Source: Thermomicrobium sp. CFH 73360
Lineage (GTDB): Bacteria; Chloroflexota; Chloroflexia; Thermomicrobiales; Thermomicrobiaceae
NCBI RefSeq assembly: GCF_023806465.1
Contig: NZ_JAMSLS010000003.1
Span: 248,001-312,000 of the forward strand
Length of the DNA stretch: 64,000 nt
Direction: 5' to 3'
Shown: positions 43,250 through 51,908 of the stretch, in pieces
Layout: each line of letters starts with the position of its first letter
Position numbering within the stretch: the stretch's first letter is position 1
The notes under the pieces: generated by a model
Told to the model about the DNA's origin: nothing
Seen by the model: only the letters and a program-made list of their open reading frames with translations
Database searches by the model: none
Program-made: the position numbers and the translations under genes

Positions 43250-46174
43250 ATGCAGCAGAAGGCGAGTGGGACGACGGTGGTGCGACCGCAGGCACGGACG
43301 GTGCGTGAGCCGTTTGTACCGGAGCGGACGAGCGGACTCGCGAGTTACCCACCACCGGAGCGTTGGGACGATTGGGAAGAACGCGGACCGGATGGCCGAA
43401 CACGGCGGTACTTTCTGATTCCTACCGTCTGTTTCAACTGTGAAGCAGCCTGTGGACTTTTGGCGTACGTCGATAAAGAGACGTTGGACATCCGGAAGCT
43501 GGAGGGGCACCCCTTGCATCCGGGGAGCCGCGGGCGGAACTGTGCCAAAGGGCCGGCGACGATCAACCAAGTGAAGGATCCGGAGCGGATCCTCTATCCA
43601 CTCCGCCGTGTCGGGCCGCGCGGTTCCGGGAAGTGGGAGCGAGTGAGCTGGGACGTAGTGTTGGACGACATCGCCGGGCGGATGCGCCAGGCGTTCCTGG
43701 AAGGTCGGCACAATGAGGTGATGTACCACGTGGGACGGCCTGGCGAGGATGGCTTCATGGAGCGGGTGCTGTGGTCGTGGGGAGTGGACGGGCACAACTC
43801 GCATACCAATGTCTGTTCCTCGGGTGGGCGATTCGGCTACGCGGTCTGGATGGGCGCTGACCGGCCGTCGCCGGATCATGCGAACGCGCGGTTCATCTTC
43901 CTAGTGAGCTCCCATCTCGAGAGCGGACACTACTTCAATCCCCATGCCCAGCGGATCATGGAGGGGAAGCAACGCGGGGCGAAGCTGGCGGTGATGGATC
44001 CGCGCCTCTCGAACACGGCAGCGATGGCTGACTACTGGCTGCCGGCAGCGCCGGGTACCGAGGCGTTTGTGCTGTTGGCGATCGCCAACGTGCTCATCCA
44101 GGAGGATTGGTTCGATCGGGAGTTTGTGCGGCGCTGGACAAACTGGGATGAGTATCTGCGTGTGGTACATCCAGGGTGCCCGGTGACATTTGATGAGTTT
44201 GTCGCGCGGCTTAAGGACATCTACGCGCGGTATACTCCGGAGGCCGCAGAGCAAGTCAGCGGGCTCCCGGCGGCTACCATTGTGGAGCTCGCGCGGGAGC
44301 TGGCGCGGGCAGCACCGGCGATCTCCACGCATAACTGGCGGGCGGCGGCGGCCGCACATCTCGGCGGTTGGACGGTTCCGCGGGCGCTTTTCTTTCTGAA
44401 CGTGCTTACCGGGAGTGTGGGAACACCTGGTGGGACACAACCAAACATCTGGGACAAGTTTGTACCGAGACCATTCAAAGAACCGCCGCGTCAGAAGGTC
44501 TGGAACGAGTTGACATGGCCGAAAGAGTATCCGCTCGCTCATCATGAGATGAGCTTTCTGCTGCCGCACTTCCTTAAGGAGGGGCGCGGGAAGCTGGCTG
44601 TCTACTTCACGCGGGTTTACAACCCGGTCTGGACGAACCCAGACGGATTCACCTGGATCGAAGTGCTTCAGGACGAGACTTTGATCGAGCTGCATGCTGC
44701 ACTGACGCCAACGTGGAGCGAGACAGCGTGGTACGCCGACTACGTGCTGCCGATGGGACACGGACCGGAACGGCACGATACGCACTCCTATGAGACGCAT
44801 ACGGCGTGCTGGATCGGTTTTCGTCAGCCGGTAGTACGGGTGGCTCGCGAGAAGCTTGGGCAACCGGTACAGTTCACGTATGAGGCGAACCCTGGTGAAG
44901 TCTGGGAAGAGAACGAGTTCTGGATGGAGCTCTCCTGGCGGGTCGACCCGGATGGTTCGCTGGGAATCCGGCAGTTTTATGAGTCGCCCTATCGGCCGGG
45001 GCAGAAGATCACGGTTGACGAGTACTACCAGTGGATGTTCGAGCACTCGATCCCTGGGTTACCGGAGGCGGCTGCGGCGGAGGGGTTGACGCCGATGCAG
45101 TACATGCGACGGTACGGGGCATTCGAGCTCTGGAAGCAACCCTTCCGGCAGTATGAGGATCCGGTTCCGGAGGAGGAGCTTGCGCAGTCTTGGGTCGATC
45201 CCGAGACGGGACGGATCTGGACGACCGCACCGGTACCACACAACCCGAACATGGTGCCAGTCCCAGCGGAGCCCCCTGGACCACACGGGCGCTGGGCAGG
45301 TGTGATGGTGGACGGTGAGCCGAAGCGGGGATTCCCAACGCCGTCCGGGAAGCTCGAGTTCTTCTCACGGACACTCTATGAGTGGGGCTGGCCGGAGTAT
45401 GCGATTCCCTGCACGATTGAGAGTCATGTCGCTCCCTCGCAGATCGATCGATCCAAGGGGGAGATGGTTCTTCTCCCAAATTTCCGCGTGCCGACGCTCA
45501 TCCATACGCGCTCAGGGAATGCAAAGTGGCTGAACGAGCTCACTCATTCTAATCCGCTTTGGCTCCATCCCAGTGATGCCGAGCGGATTGGTGTGCGAAC
45601 GGGCGATCTGGTGCGCGTGGAGACGGAGATCGGTTACTTTGTCGACCGTGTCTGGGTGACTGAGGCGATTCGTCCCGGAGTTGCAGCCTGCTCCCATCAT
45701 TTGGGGCGGTGGCGGCTGGCTGAGGGAACGGGGGGTGAGCGCTGGACCACGGCACTCGTGAGCATCGAGCGGCTTCCGGACGGAAGGTATCGGTTGCGAC
45801 AGCAACATGGGGTGCGGCCGTTTGCGAGCGAGGATCCGGATTCGCAGCTGGTGTTCTGGAGCGATGCTGGTGTGCACCAGAATCTCACGTTCCCGGTGCA
45901 GCCAGATCCAATAAGCGGGCAGCACTGCTGGCATCAGAAGGTGCGGATTGTGAGGGCCGGGCCGGATGACCGGTATGGCGATGTGGTCGTCGACACCAGG
46001 AAGTCGATGGCAGTGTATCGGCGGTGGCTGGCGATGACACGCCCAGCTCCGGGCCCCGGGGGGCTCAGGCGCCCGCTTTGGATGCTGCGGCCGTACAAGC
46101 CGGATCCGAGTGCCTATCGGATCGATAGCCCAACCGGGCGAGGCGATGCGTCACGGGGCGCCGGTTCCAGCTGA
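43250..46174 (+). CDS. Molybdopterin oxidoreductase catalytic subunit (polysulfide/thiosulfate reductase-like)
   Basis: About 974 residues of the DMSO-reductase superfamily. The N-terminal [4Fe-4S] site is CFNCEAAC plus NCAKG (Cys at about 61, 64, 68, 98). The likely metal ligand is Cys189 in NVCSSGGR, as in polysulfide, thiosulfate and related reductases. A C-terminal molybdopterin-dinucleotide domain spans about 735-870 (NPLWLHPSDAERIGVRTGDLVRVET). No twin-arginine signal precedes the FeS motif, so the enzyme looks cytoplasmic. The ATG at 43250 was chosen (GGGGG eight bases upstream) over the GTG at 43241. The substrate cannot be fixed from sequence. The 3' end overlaps a convergent gene by 24 bp. 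Confidence 0.92.
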   Translation: MQQKASGTTVVRPQARTVREPFVPERTSGLASYPPPERWDDWEERGPDGRTRRYFLIPTVCFNCEAACGLLAYVDKETLDIRKLEGHPLHPGSRGRNCAKGPATINQVKDPERILYPLRRVGPRGSGKWERVSWDVVLDDIAGRMRQAFLEGRHNEVMYHVGRPGEDGFMERVLWSWGVDGHNSHTNVCSSGGRFGYAVWMGADRPSPDHANARFIFLVSSHLESGHYFNPHAQRIMEGKQRGAKLAVMDPRLSNTAAMADYWLPAAPGTEAFVLLAIANVLIQEDWFDREFVRRWTNWDEYLRVVHPGCPVTFDEFVARLKDIYARYTPEAAEQVSGLPAATIVELARELARAAPAISTHNWRAAAAAHLGGWTVPRALFFLNVLTGSVGTPGGTQPNIWDKFVPRPFKEPPRQKVWNELTWPKEYPLAHHEMSFLLPHFLKEGRGKLAVYFTRVYNPVWTNPDGFTWIEVLQDETLIELHAALTPTWSETAWYADYVLPMGHGPERHDTHSYETHTACWIGFRQPVVRVAREKLGQPVQFTYEANPGEVWEENEFWMELSWRVDPDGSLGIRQFYESPYRPGQKITVDEYYQWMFEHSIPGLPEAAAAEGLTPMQYMRRYGAFELWKQPFRQYEDPVPEEELAQSWVDPETGRIWTTAPVPHNPNMVPVPAEPPGPHGRWAGVMVDGEPKRGFPTPSGKLEFFSRTLYEWGWPEYAIPCTIESHVAPSQIDRSKGEMVLLPNFRVPTLIHTRSGNAKWLNELTHSNPLWLHPSDAERIGVRTGDLVRVETEIGYFVDRVWVTEAIRPGVAACSHHLGRWRLAEGTGGERWTTALVSIERLPDGRYRLRQQHGVRPFASEDPDSQLVFWSDAGVHQNLTFPVQPDPISGQHCWHQKVRIVRAGPDDRYGDVVVDTRKSMAVYRRWLAMTRPAPGPGGLRRPLWMLRPYKPDPSAYRIDSPTGRGDASRGAGSS

Positions 46175-47737
46175 GGGCGGGCTAGGAGCTGCGACGTACG
46201 GAACAAGCTGGCGATCGATAAGCCGGTAGATTCGGCGGTCCGGAAAGGCAGCCGCGAGTTCCGCGTTGCGCGGGCCGAGGTCGTGGGCGTAGAGGACCGG
46301 CGAGTCGAGGAGTGGGCTATTGCGGACAAAGAATGGGGCGTATTGGGTCCAGTGAGTGACTGGGAGCAGGACGAGCGCTCGGGAGGACACCTGCGCTGCG
46401 ACACTCCGAGCGGGTTCAGCGTGGATGTCATACCAACCGCGATAGCTCTGCCACCAGGGGAGAGCAGTCCCGAAGATGCTCCACAGCATGAGCCCAACAA
46501 AGGCGAGGACTCCCAGGACTTCGACGGCCGCGGGGAGCTCAGACCGTAGCGTGAGGAAGCGCCAGACCCAGTGCGCCGCGGTGACAATCTGGGAGAGTCC
46601 ACGAGCAGACAGCAGGACGATCGCCCCAAGTGCCTCGTAGTAGTACCGCGGGCCATACATCTGTCCAGCAGTCCAGTAGGCGATGTGAACGCTGATCAAC
46701 GAGCAGACCTGAGCGGTGAGTAGCAGGTCCCAGACCGTCTCACCGAGACGGACTCGGCGTATGGGCACGAGGTGCAGCCGGTACGCGGTGAGCCGGAGGA
46801 GGGCGACGGCGATGGCAAGCAAAGCCGGGAAAAAATCGAATCGACCTGGCCACCCGAAAAGGACCTCCTCCAACAGCCGGAGGTTAAAGCGGGTGTTCAG
46901 TATGCCGCTATCGAGCGTGTGTCCTTGGCCGGGACCGGTGCCAGGACCAAAACCGACCTTGTCAAAGGGCCACCAAAGTTCGTATCCGAAGGTCAGGGAA
47001 TTGCCAGTTGTGTACTGATTGTAGGCAAGCAGTGCAGCCGAGCCGAGAAGTCCACCAGCGGCAAAGAAGAGACCGACCGGGCGCCACGCTGGAACCCGCC
47101 AGAAGCGCCATGCGGCCCACAAGATAAAGGGAACGGTCACGCCGAGCGCAGTGAGTGGACGGGCCAGGACGAGCAGGCCGAGGGCGAGTGCCCCAGGGAG
47201 GGCCCGCAGTATGGTCGGTCGCTCAAGGGAGATGGCGAAGGAAAAGACAAAGAGGAGCGTCAAGGCCAGGCACACCGTGTGCGCCATGAAGGACGCTGCC
47301 TGGAGCAGGAAGAAGGGGGACACCACGAGAAGCGTCCCAGCAAGGAGACCGGTGGTTTGATCGTAGATCCGATGTGCTAGTGCGACGATGAGCAAAACGG
47401 AGAACGCCGCGGCGAGTGCGTTCACGAGCGGTGGGTAACCCACGAGCACACCAAGAGCAAGCACAAGCGGATAGCCGGGTGGGTATTTCCCGAACCACAT
47501 TCCATCGCGGACGAGGACAAACGGAATCCAGAAAGCTTCTGGCAGGGGTGGTGCGGGAGCGACCAGGTAGCCACGAGCGAGTGTTGCGGCCTGGAAAAGG
47601 AAAGCGACCTCGTCCTCGGTATGTGGGAGACCTTCGAAGACAACTCGATTGAGGGTCAGCGTCACGGCAACAGCTGTGCCGGAGAGGAGAAACACCACAG
47701 GGGAAAGGGTGCCTCTAAGCGTTCCAATAAGGCGCAT
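46151..47737 (-). CDS. GT39/ArnT-like membrane glycosyltransferase
   Basis: About 528 residues with an estimated ten to twelve membrane helices. The first external loop carries the acidic motif HTEDEVAFLFQAATLARGYL, corresponding to the catalytic D/E region of GT-C enzymes that use lipid-phosphate sugars; GKYPPGYPLVLALG follows it. A C-terminal soluble portion (about 440-528) completes the architecture. It would transfer a sugar to a lipid or protein acceptor outside the membrane. The ATG at 47737 follows GGAGG; the frame continues open upstream but with non-protein composition. Acceptor and sugar are unknown. Confidence 0.85.
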   Translation of the reverse strand: MRLIGTLRGTLSPVVFLLSGTAVAVTLTLNRVVFEGLPHTEDEVAFLFQAATLARGYLVAPAPPLPEAFWIPFVLVRDGMWFGKYPPGYPLVLALGVLVGYPPLVNALAAAFSVLLIVALAHRIYDQTTGLLAGTLLVVSPFFLLQAASFMAHTVCLALTLLFVFSFAISLERPTILRALPGALALGLLVLARPLTALGVTVPFILWAAWRFWRVPAWRPVGLFFAAGGLLGSAALLAYNQYTTGNSLTFGYELWWPFDKVGFGPGTGPGQGHTLDSGILNTRFNLRLLEEVLFGWPGRFDFFPALLAIAVALLRLTAYRLHLVPIRRVRLGETVWDLLLTAQVCSLISVHIAYWTAGQMYGPRYYYEALGAIVLLSARGLSQIVTAAHWVWRFLTLRSELPAAVEVLGVLAFVGLMLWSIFGTALPWWQSYRGWYDIHAEPARSVAAQVSSRALVLLPVTHWTQYAPFFVRNSPLLDSPVLYAHDLGPRNAELAAAFPDRRIYRLIDRQLVPYVAAPSPPSAGTGAP

Positions 47738-48102
47738 CGCGATCACCCCTCCCACCCGGGGACAGACGGGTGCGTTTTGGGCGAGCGCAAGTATAGTGCA
47801 TGGGGTGTGCGGTCTGCGCACGGTGTCGCGGTGGTCCGGCTGAGGGGGCTGCGGGGTGTAGCAGCCTGGTCGCCCCACGGGTGCCAGGAGGCACGACTGC
47901 GGCGGGGTGGATGCACGGGAATCACATGCTGGACCGTAGAACCACCATGTGAAGGGATGAGTCATTGACGAGGCGTTTGCTTGACAGGAATGCAAGGGGC
48001 GTATACCCTGAGCCTGTCGGTGTATGGTGGGAGACCGATGCGCAGAATGCGGCGGGGGCTCAGCACCCTCGATGACTGTGGCTCGGAGTACGGGGGAGTA
48101 GG
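47738..48102. other. Divergent intergenic region (glycosyltransferase / archease)
   Basis: About 365 bases holding both promoters. A candidate rightward promoter is annotated at 47981-48009. No gene was recognised. Confidence 0.45.
47981..48009 (+). promoter_or_regulatory. Candidate promoter of archease-rtcB-HAD operon
   Basis: A perfect -35 box TTGACA (47981-47986) is followed by TATACC at 15-bp spacing (48002-48007) or TACCCT at 17-bp spacing (48004-48009). It lies about 95 bases before the archease ATG. The -10 match is only moderate. Confidence 0.4.
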
Positions 48103-48528
48103 ATGCCGTACGTCTATCTGGATCATGAAGCCGATATCGGGCTTGAAGCAACCGGGGAACGTTTGGAGGAGGCTCTTCGTGACGGGGTGCAAGGACTCCT
48201 CGCTCTCCTTGTCGATCCTGAGACGGTGGAGCCGCGAGAGGCGGTGCCGGTGCAGGCGAGTGGCGACGACCCTGGGGCTCTCTATGTCGCACTTCTGAAC
48301 GCCGTGCTGGCCGCGGTCGACCTCCATGGGATGTTCTTCCGTGATTTCGAGCTGACTCGGCTCGACCGTGTCGATGATCACTGGGTGGCCGAAGGTACGC
48401 TCTACGGCGAGCCGATTGACCTAGAACGCCATGCGGTCGAGATCGAGGTCAAGGCAGCGACCTACGGTGGACTCCTCGCTGAGCAGACTGATACGGGCTG
48501 GCGACTCCGCTGTGTCCTGGATCTGTGA
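48103..48528 (+). CDS. Archease, RtcB activator
   Basis: The protein has 141 residues, beginning MPYVYLDHEADIGLEATGERLEEALRDGVQGLLALLVDPE, the typical archease N-terminus with the conserved H-x-A-D metal site. It ends with KAATYGGLLAEQTDTGWRLRCVLDL, including the essential C-terminal hydrophobic-Asp-Leu region. Archease accelerates RtcB guanylylation and lets it turn over many times. It directly precedes rtcB, 38 bp apart, so the two are co-expressed. Confidence 0.93.
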   Translation: MPYVYLDHEADIGLEATGERLEEALRDGVQGLLALLVDPETVEPREAVPVQASGDDPGALYVALLNAVLAAVDLHGMFFRDFELTRLDRVDDHWVAEGTLYGEPIDLERHAVEIEVKAATYGGLLAEQTDTGWRLRCVLDL

Positions 48529-48566
48529 CTGCGGATCGCTGGCAGCGAATACAGGGAGGGATAACA

Positions 48567-50027
48567 ATGAGCACAGCCTTGAATGTGCGGAAGATTCACG
48601 AGTATCTCTTTGAAATTCCGCCGCACGGGAAGATGCGGGTACCAGCTCGTCTTTATCTTGACGAGCGTTCATTACGCGAGCTTCTGGAGAACCAGAGCTC
48701 CGAAGAATGGAACGCGATCCGACAACTGGAGAATGTCGCCTGCCTTCCGGGGATCGTGAAGGCAGCCCTCGCGATGGCCGATGTCCATCCCGGCTACGGG
48801 TTCCCGATTGGTGGAGTGGCGGCGTTCGATCCCAAAGCAGGTGGAGTGATCAGCGTCGCCGGCGTCGGCTTTGACATCAACTGCGGTGTGCGTTGCCTGC
48901 GGACGCATCTGACACGGAGCGACCTGGCTGGGAAAGAAGAGAAGCTGGCCGACACAATGTACGAGGTGATCCCGGCAGGGCTGGGGAGTACAGGGGAATT
49001 GAAGCTGTCCGCGAAGGAGATTGACCGAGTGCTGCGTGAAGGGGCGCGCTATGCGGTGCATCTTGGTTACGGTCGAGAAGAGGATCTCGAGTACATTGAA
49101 GAGCATGGGCAGCTGAGCGATGCCGATCCTTCGGTGGTGAGCCATACGGCAAAGCAGCGACAGATGGCACAGGTCGGGACGCTCGGTTCTGGGAACCACT
49201 ATGTTGAGGTGCAAGTTGTCGACCAGATCTACAATGCACGGGCAGCTGAAGCGTTCGGGCTGGAACTTGGGCAGATCGTGATCATGCTCCATACAGGGAG
49301 CCGGGCACTTGGGCACCAGATAGGGACGGACTATTTGCCGTTCTTAGAGAAGGCGACACGGAAGTACGGGATCGAGGTGCCCGATCGCGAGCTCGTCTGC
49401 GCGCCGATCGAGAGTCCGGAGGGGCAGCAGTACTTTCGAGCCGTCATGGCTGGGGCCAACTGCGCGTTCGCTAACCGGCAGGTACTGACACACCTGGTAC
49501 GCCAAGCGTTCTGGAAGGCGTTGCGGGTCGCGGAGACCGCGATCGAGACACTCTACGAGGTGGCGCACAACACGGTGAAGTGGGAAGTGCACGAGGTTGA
49601 TGGGGAGCGACGTCGCCTCCTTGTGCACCGCAAGGGATCAACGCGCGCGTTCGGCCCGGGACGGCCAGAACTCCCAGAACGGTACCGGGCGGTGGGGCAG
49701 CCGGTGCTGGTTGGGGGGACAATGGGGACGGCGAGCTATATCCTGGTGGGAACCGATCAGGGAATGCGGGAGACGTTTGGGACGGCACTCCACGGGGCAG
49801 GACGCGCCAAGTCTCGTCGGCAGGCAAAGCGCCAGTACCCGGCCGAACGGATCGTGGAGCAGCTGCGCAAGCAAGGGATCATCGTGCGGGCGCACGGCAA
49901 GGCATCGATCAGCGAGGAGGCTCCCGGCGCTTATAAGGATGTGGAGCATGTGGTCGACGTGATGTGCAACGCCGGGATTGTGGCGCGTGTCGCCCGACTA
50001 CGCCCGATTATCTGTTTGAAGGGGTGA
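48567..50027 (+). CDS. rtcB: RNA 3'-phosphate/cyclic phosphate ligase RtcB
   Basis: The protein has 486 residues from the ATG at 48567 (GGAGGG six bases upstream). Metal and catalytic motifs are all visible: ADVHPGYGFPIGG, GVGFDINCGVRC (Cys106), GSGNHYVEVQ, LHTGSRALGHQIG, and the guanylylation site ALHGAGRAKSR (His about 409). It joins RNA 3'-phosphate or 2',3'-cyclic phosphate ends to 5'-OH ends using GTP and Mn2+, in tRNA or rRNA repair. It is preceded by archease and followed 5 bp later by a HAD phosphatase. Confidence 0.97.
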   Translation: MSTALNVRKIHEYLFEIPPHGKMRVPARLYLDERSLRELLENQSSEEWNAIRQLENVACLPGIVKAALAMADVHPGYGFPIGGVAAFDPKAGGVISVAGVGFDINCGVRCLRTHLTRSDLAGKEEKLADTMYEVIPAGLGSTGELKLSAKEIDRVLREGARYAVHLGYGREEDLEYIEEHGQLSDADPSVVSHTAKQRQMAQVGTLGSGNHYVEVQVVDQIYNARAAEAFGLELGQIVIMLHTGSRALGHQIGTDYLPFLEKATRKYGIEVPDRELVCAPIESPEGQQYFRAVMAGANCAFANRQVLTHLVRQAFWKALRVAETAIETLYEVAHNTVKWEVHEVDGERRRLLVHRKGSTRAFGPGRPELPERYRAVGQPVLVGGTMGTASYILVGTDQGMRETFGTALHGAGRAKSRRQAKRQYPAERIVEQLRKQGIIVRAHGKASISEEAPGAYKDVEHVVDVMCNAGIVARVARLRPIICLKG

Positions 50028-50032
50028 GTAGG

Positions 50033-50761
50033 ATGACGGGCGACCGCCGAATGGCGTTCCTCTTTGATCTTGATGGGACGCTGGTCGATTCGGTCTATCA
50101 GCATGTCGTCGCCTGGCGAGAGGCGCTGGAAGCGATCGGGATTGAGCTTTCGATATGGCGGATTCACCGACGGATCGGGATGAGCGGTGGCCTCTTCCTG
50201 GCTGGCCTGTTGCGTGAGACTGGGCGAGCAGTGACCCCTGAGGAAATTCGTCGAGTGCAACAGGTGCATGCTGAGACCTACGCGAGGCTGCTCGGCCAGG
50301 TGCGACCGTTGCCAGGAGCGCGGGAGCTGCTCGAGGAATTGACGCGGATGGGTATTCCGTGGGCAATTGCGACGAGCGGTCGGCTCGAGAGTGCGCGCAA
50401 GACGGTGGCGGTGCTTGGGCTCGACGCAGAGCGGATCCCCCTGGTAACGCGTGATCACGTGCGGCATGCCAAGCCGGATCCGGATCTTTTCTTGGCTGCA
50501 GCGGAGCTCCTGCGTGTTGACATTGCTGAGGCGGTGGTGGTGGGCGACAGCGTGTGGGACATGCTGGCTGCGCGCCGGGCGCGGGCGCTGAGTGTCGGCT
50601 TACTGTCCGGAGGGTACGGAGCTGGGGAGCTGCTTGAGTCGGGAGCGTATCGGGTGTATGACGATCCGGCTGACCTCTTGCGGCACTTGGATGAGGTAGG
50701 TGTGCGGGCTGGGGACTCTGACTGGACGGTAGAAGTTGAAGGGTCTCTGCCTGGGGAGTAG
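50033..50761 (+). CDS. HAD-superfamily hydrolase (beta-phosphoglucomutase/phosphatase-like)
   Basis: About 242 residues with the HAD motifs in order: FLFDLDGTLVDS (motif I nucleophile Asp), IATSGR (motif II), KPDPDLFLAAAELL (motif III Lys) and VVVGDSVWDMLAA (motif IV). The helical cap lies between motifs I and II (C1 type). It hydrolyses a small phosphate ester; the substrate is unknown. The ATG at 50033 is 5 bp after the rtcB stop, so it belongs to the RNA-repair operon, though a functional link is unproven. Confidence 0.9.
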   Translation: MTGDRRMAFLFDLDGTLVDSVYQHVVAWREALEAIGIELSIWRIHRRIGMSGGLFLAGLLRETGRAVTPEEIRRVQQVHAETYARLLGQVRPLPGARELLEELTRMGIPWAIATSGRLESARKTVAVLGLDAERIPLVTRDHVRHAKPDPDLFLAAAELLRVDIAEAVVVGDSVWDMLAARRARALSVGLLSGGYGAGELLESGAYRVYDDPADLLRHLDEVGVRAGDSDWTVEVEGSLPGE

Positions 50762-50834
50762 GTATCCTTGCGGCCTCAGAGCACGCCGGCACGTGCTTTG
50801 GCTCGCTGTGGCTCTGAAGATACCGTATCGTTTT
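50761..50834 (+). terminator. Possible imperfect terminator hairpin after the HAD gene
   Basis: Starting at the stop codon, GGTATC (50761-50766) and TCAGAGC (50776-50782) are matched by GCTCTGA (50811-50817) and GATACC (50819-50824), forming two stacked stems with a 9-base bulge and a 28-base apical region. GTATCGTTTT follows. The long loop and short U-tract make this a weak terminator call. Confidence 0.3.
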
Positions 50835-51443
50835 CACGAAAAGTCCTCTGAACGGCTGCGGGTGCGTGGTACCCTCAGTGTCCGCAAAATCTGTTGTTTC
50901 TCAACAGGGTGGTCGCCCGACGGTCAGCGGAGCCAGGGAGAGGCTCGGTGCGCTGCGGGCGCTTGTACCCTGCGTGGTTTGCGCGGGCAGTGCACCTGGA
51001 GCACGCTGGAGCAAGACGGGGGCAGAGCGTGATGGCGGAGCGCAGAACGGGGTGGAAGGCGCGCACTAGGATGATAGGGATGGTGGCAGTGAGAGGGCGC
51101 TGCCGGTAAGGTGACAGTGGTGGACAGGTGTGTGGTGCATGAGCGAGTCCTGACTGCGGGGTGCGCTGGTGCATCATCTTGCGTCGACGAGAGCGATCCA
51201 GTGGTTGAGAGAACACCTGATCGACTCGATGCCCTCCGATGGTCCGGTGTTGGGTCGGCAGCGGCTGATGCAGGCAACGGAGCGAAGGGGATCCGCTGGT
51301 AGGGGGCGTGGTGATCTTTTTCATCGCCCAAGCAGCTGTGGCAGTTGCACAGCGCTCGGCACGAGTGGCATACCGCTTGCTCCAGGTGCCAGTAGCCAGC
51401 GTTAGCTCCGCGGCGATGCCCCACCGGAGCGTCGGACAAGCCT
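50835..51443. other. Intergenic region between HAD gene and hypothetical protein
   Basis: About 600 bases between two converging genes. No convincing gene, RNA or repeat was seen; the open frames present look like chance. Confidence 0.45.
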
Positions 51444-51875
51444 TCAAGTGGTACCAGAGGGATAAAGGAGTTCATACTCGCGCGTCCGCCGAGGGAAGGA
51501 CAACGTGAGCCGAGGTGCTTCAGACCGCCAGTGAAGTTCGACTGGTACGGGCACCGAACGAACGACGCGTGGCTGCTGTGGCCCCTCCAGTTCCAGGTAA
51601 AGGGTCTTCGTGTCAAGGAGCGGTGCGAGCAGCGTGCGCAGGTCGGTTGGGAGCCGATCGAGTGGGAGTTCGAGTCCGAGGATGTGCCCTTCGTCAGCGA
51701 CATCGAGGATGCCGCTGAGCACAGTGACGAGTGGACTGCTCGAGGAGCAAGACGACGGTGCATCGGGAACGTCAAGAGCAAGGACGAGGCGGTCACTGAG
51801 CGGGTCGTGGCAGAGATGCACGTGCTGTCTCCCTTTTCCGAGCAGCATTGTGCCCGGTCGCAAGGGTAGCATCAT
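51444..51875 (-). CDS. Hypothetical protein, possibly two DUF2283-like repeats
   Basis: About 143 residues, divergent from pyrD and separated from it by 33 bp. The segment SGILDVADEGHILGLELPLDRLP resembles the DUF2283 pattern (short strand, then D-x-D/E-G-x-hydrophobic-x-G-hydrophobic-E), preceded by strands DRLVLALDVPD. A second strand-rich unit follows (KTLYLELEGPQQPRVVRSVPVPVELHW). There is no signal peptide. No strong ribosome binding site is visible; ATG at 51875, 51872 or 51848 are all possible starts. The family link is tentative. Confidence 0.5.
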   Translation of the reverse strand: MMLPLRPGTMLLGKGRQHVHLCHDPLSDRLVLALDVPDAPSSCSSSSPLVTVLSGILDVADEGHILGLELPLDRLPTDLRTLLAPLLDTKTLYLELEGPQQPRVVRSVPVPVELHWRSEAPRLTLSFPRRTREYELLYPSGTT

Positions 51876-51908
51876 GCGAGTGGGAAGCAGGAGTGGAGAG
51901 GGGCTGTT

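Noticed and set aside
43901-45046. Open frame of about 380 codons opposite the molybdoenzyme gene
   Set aside because: Antisense to conserved coding sequence and His/Arg/Pro-rich, typical of a shadow frame.
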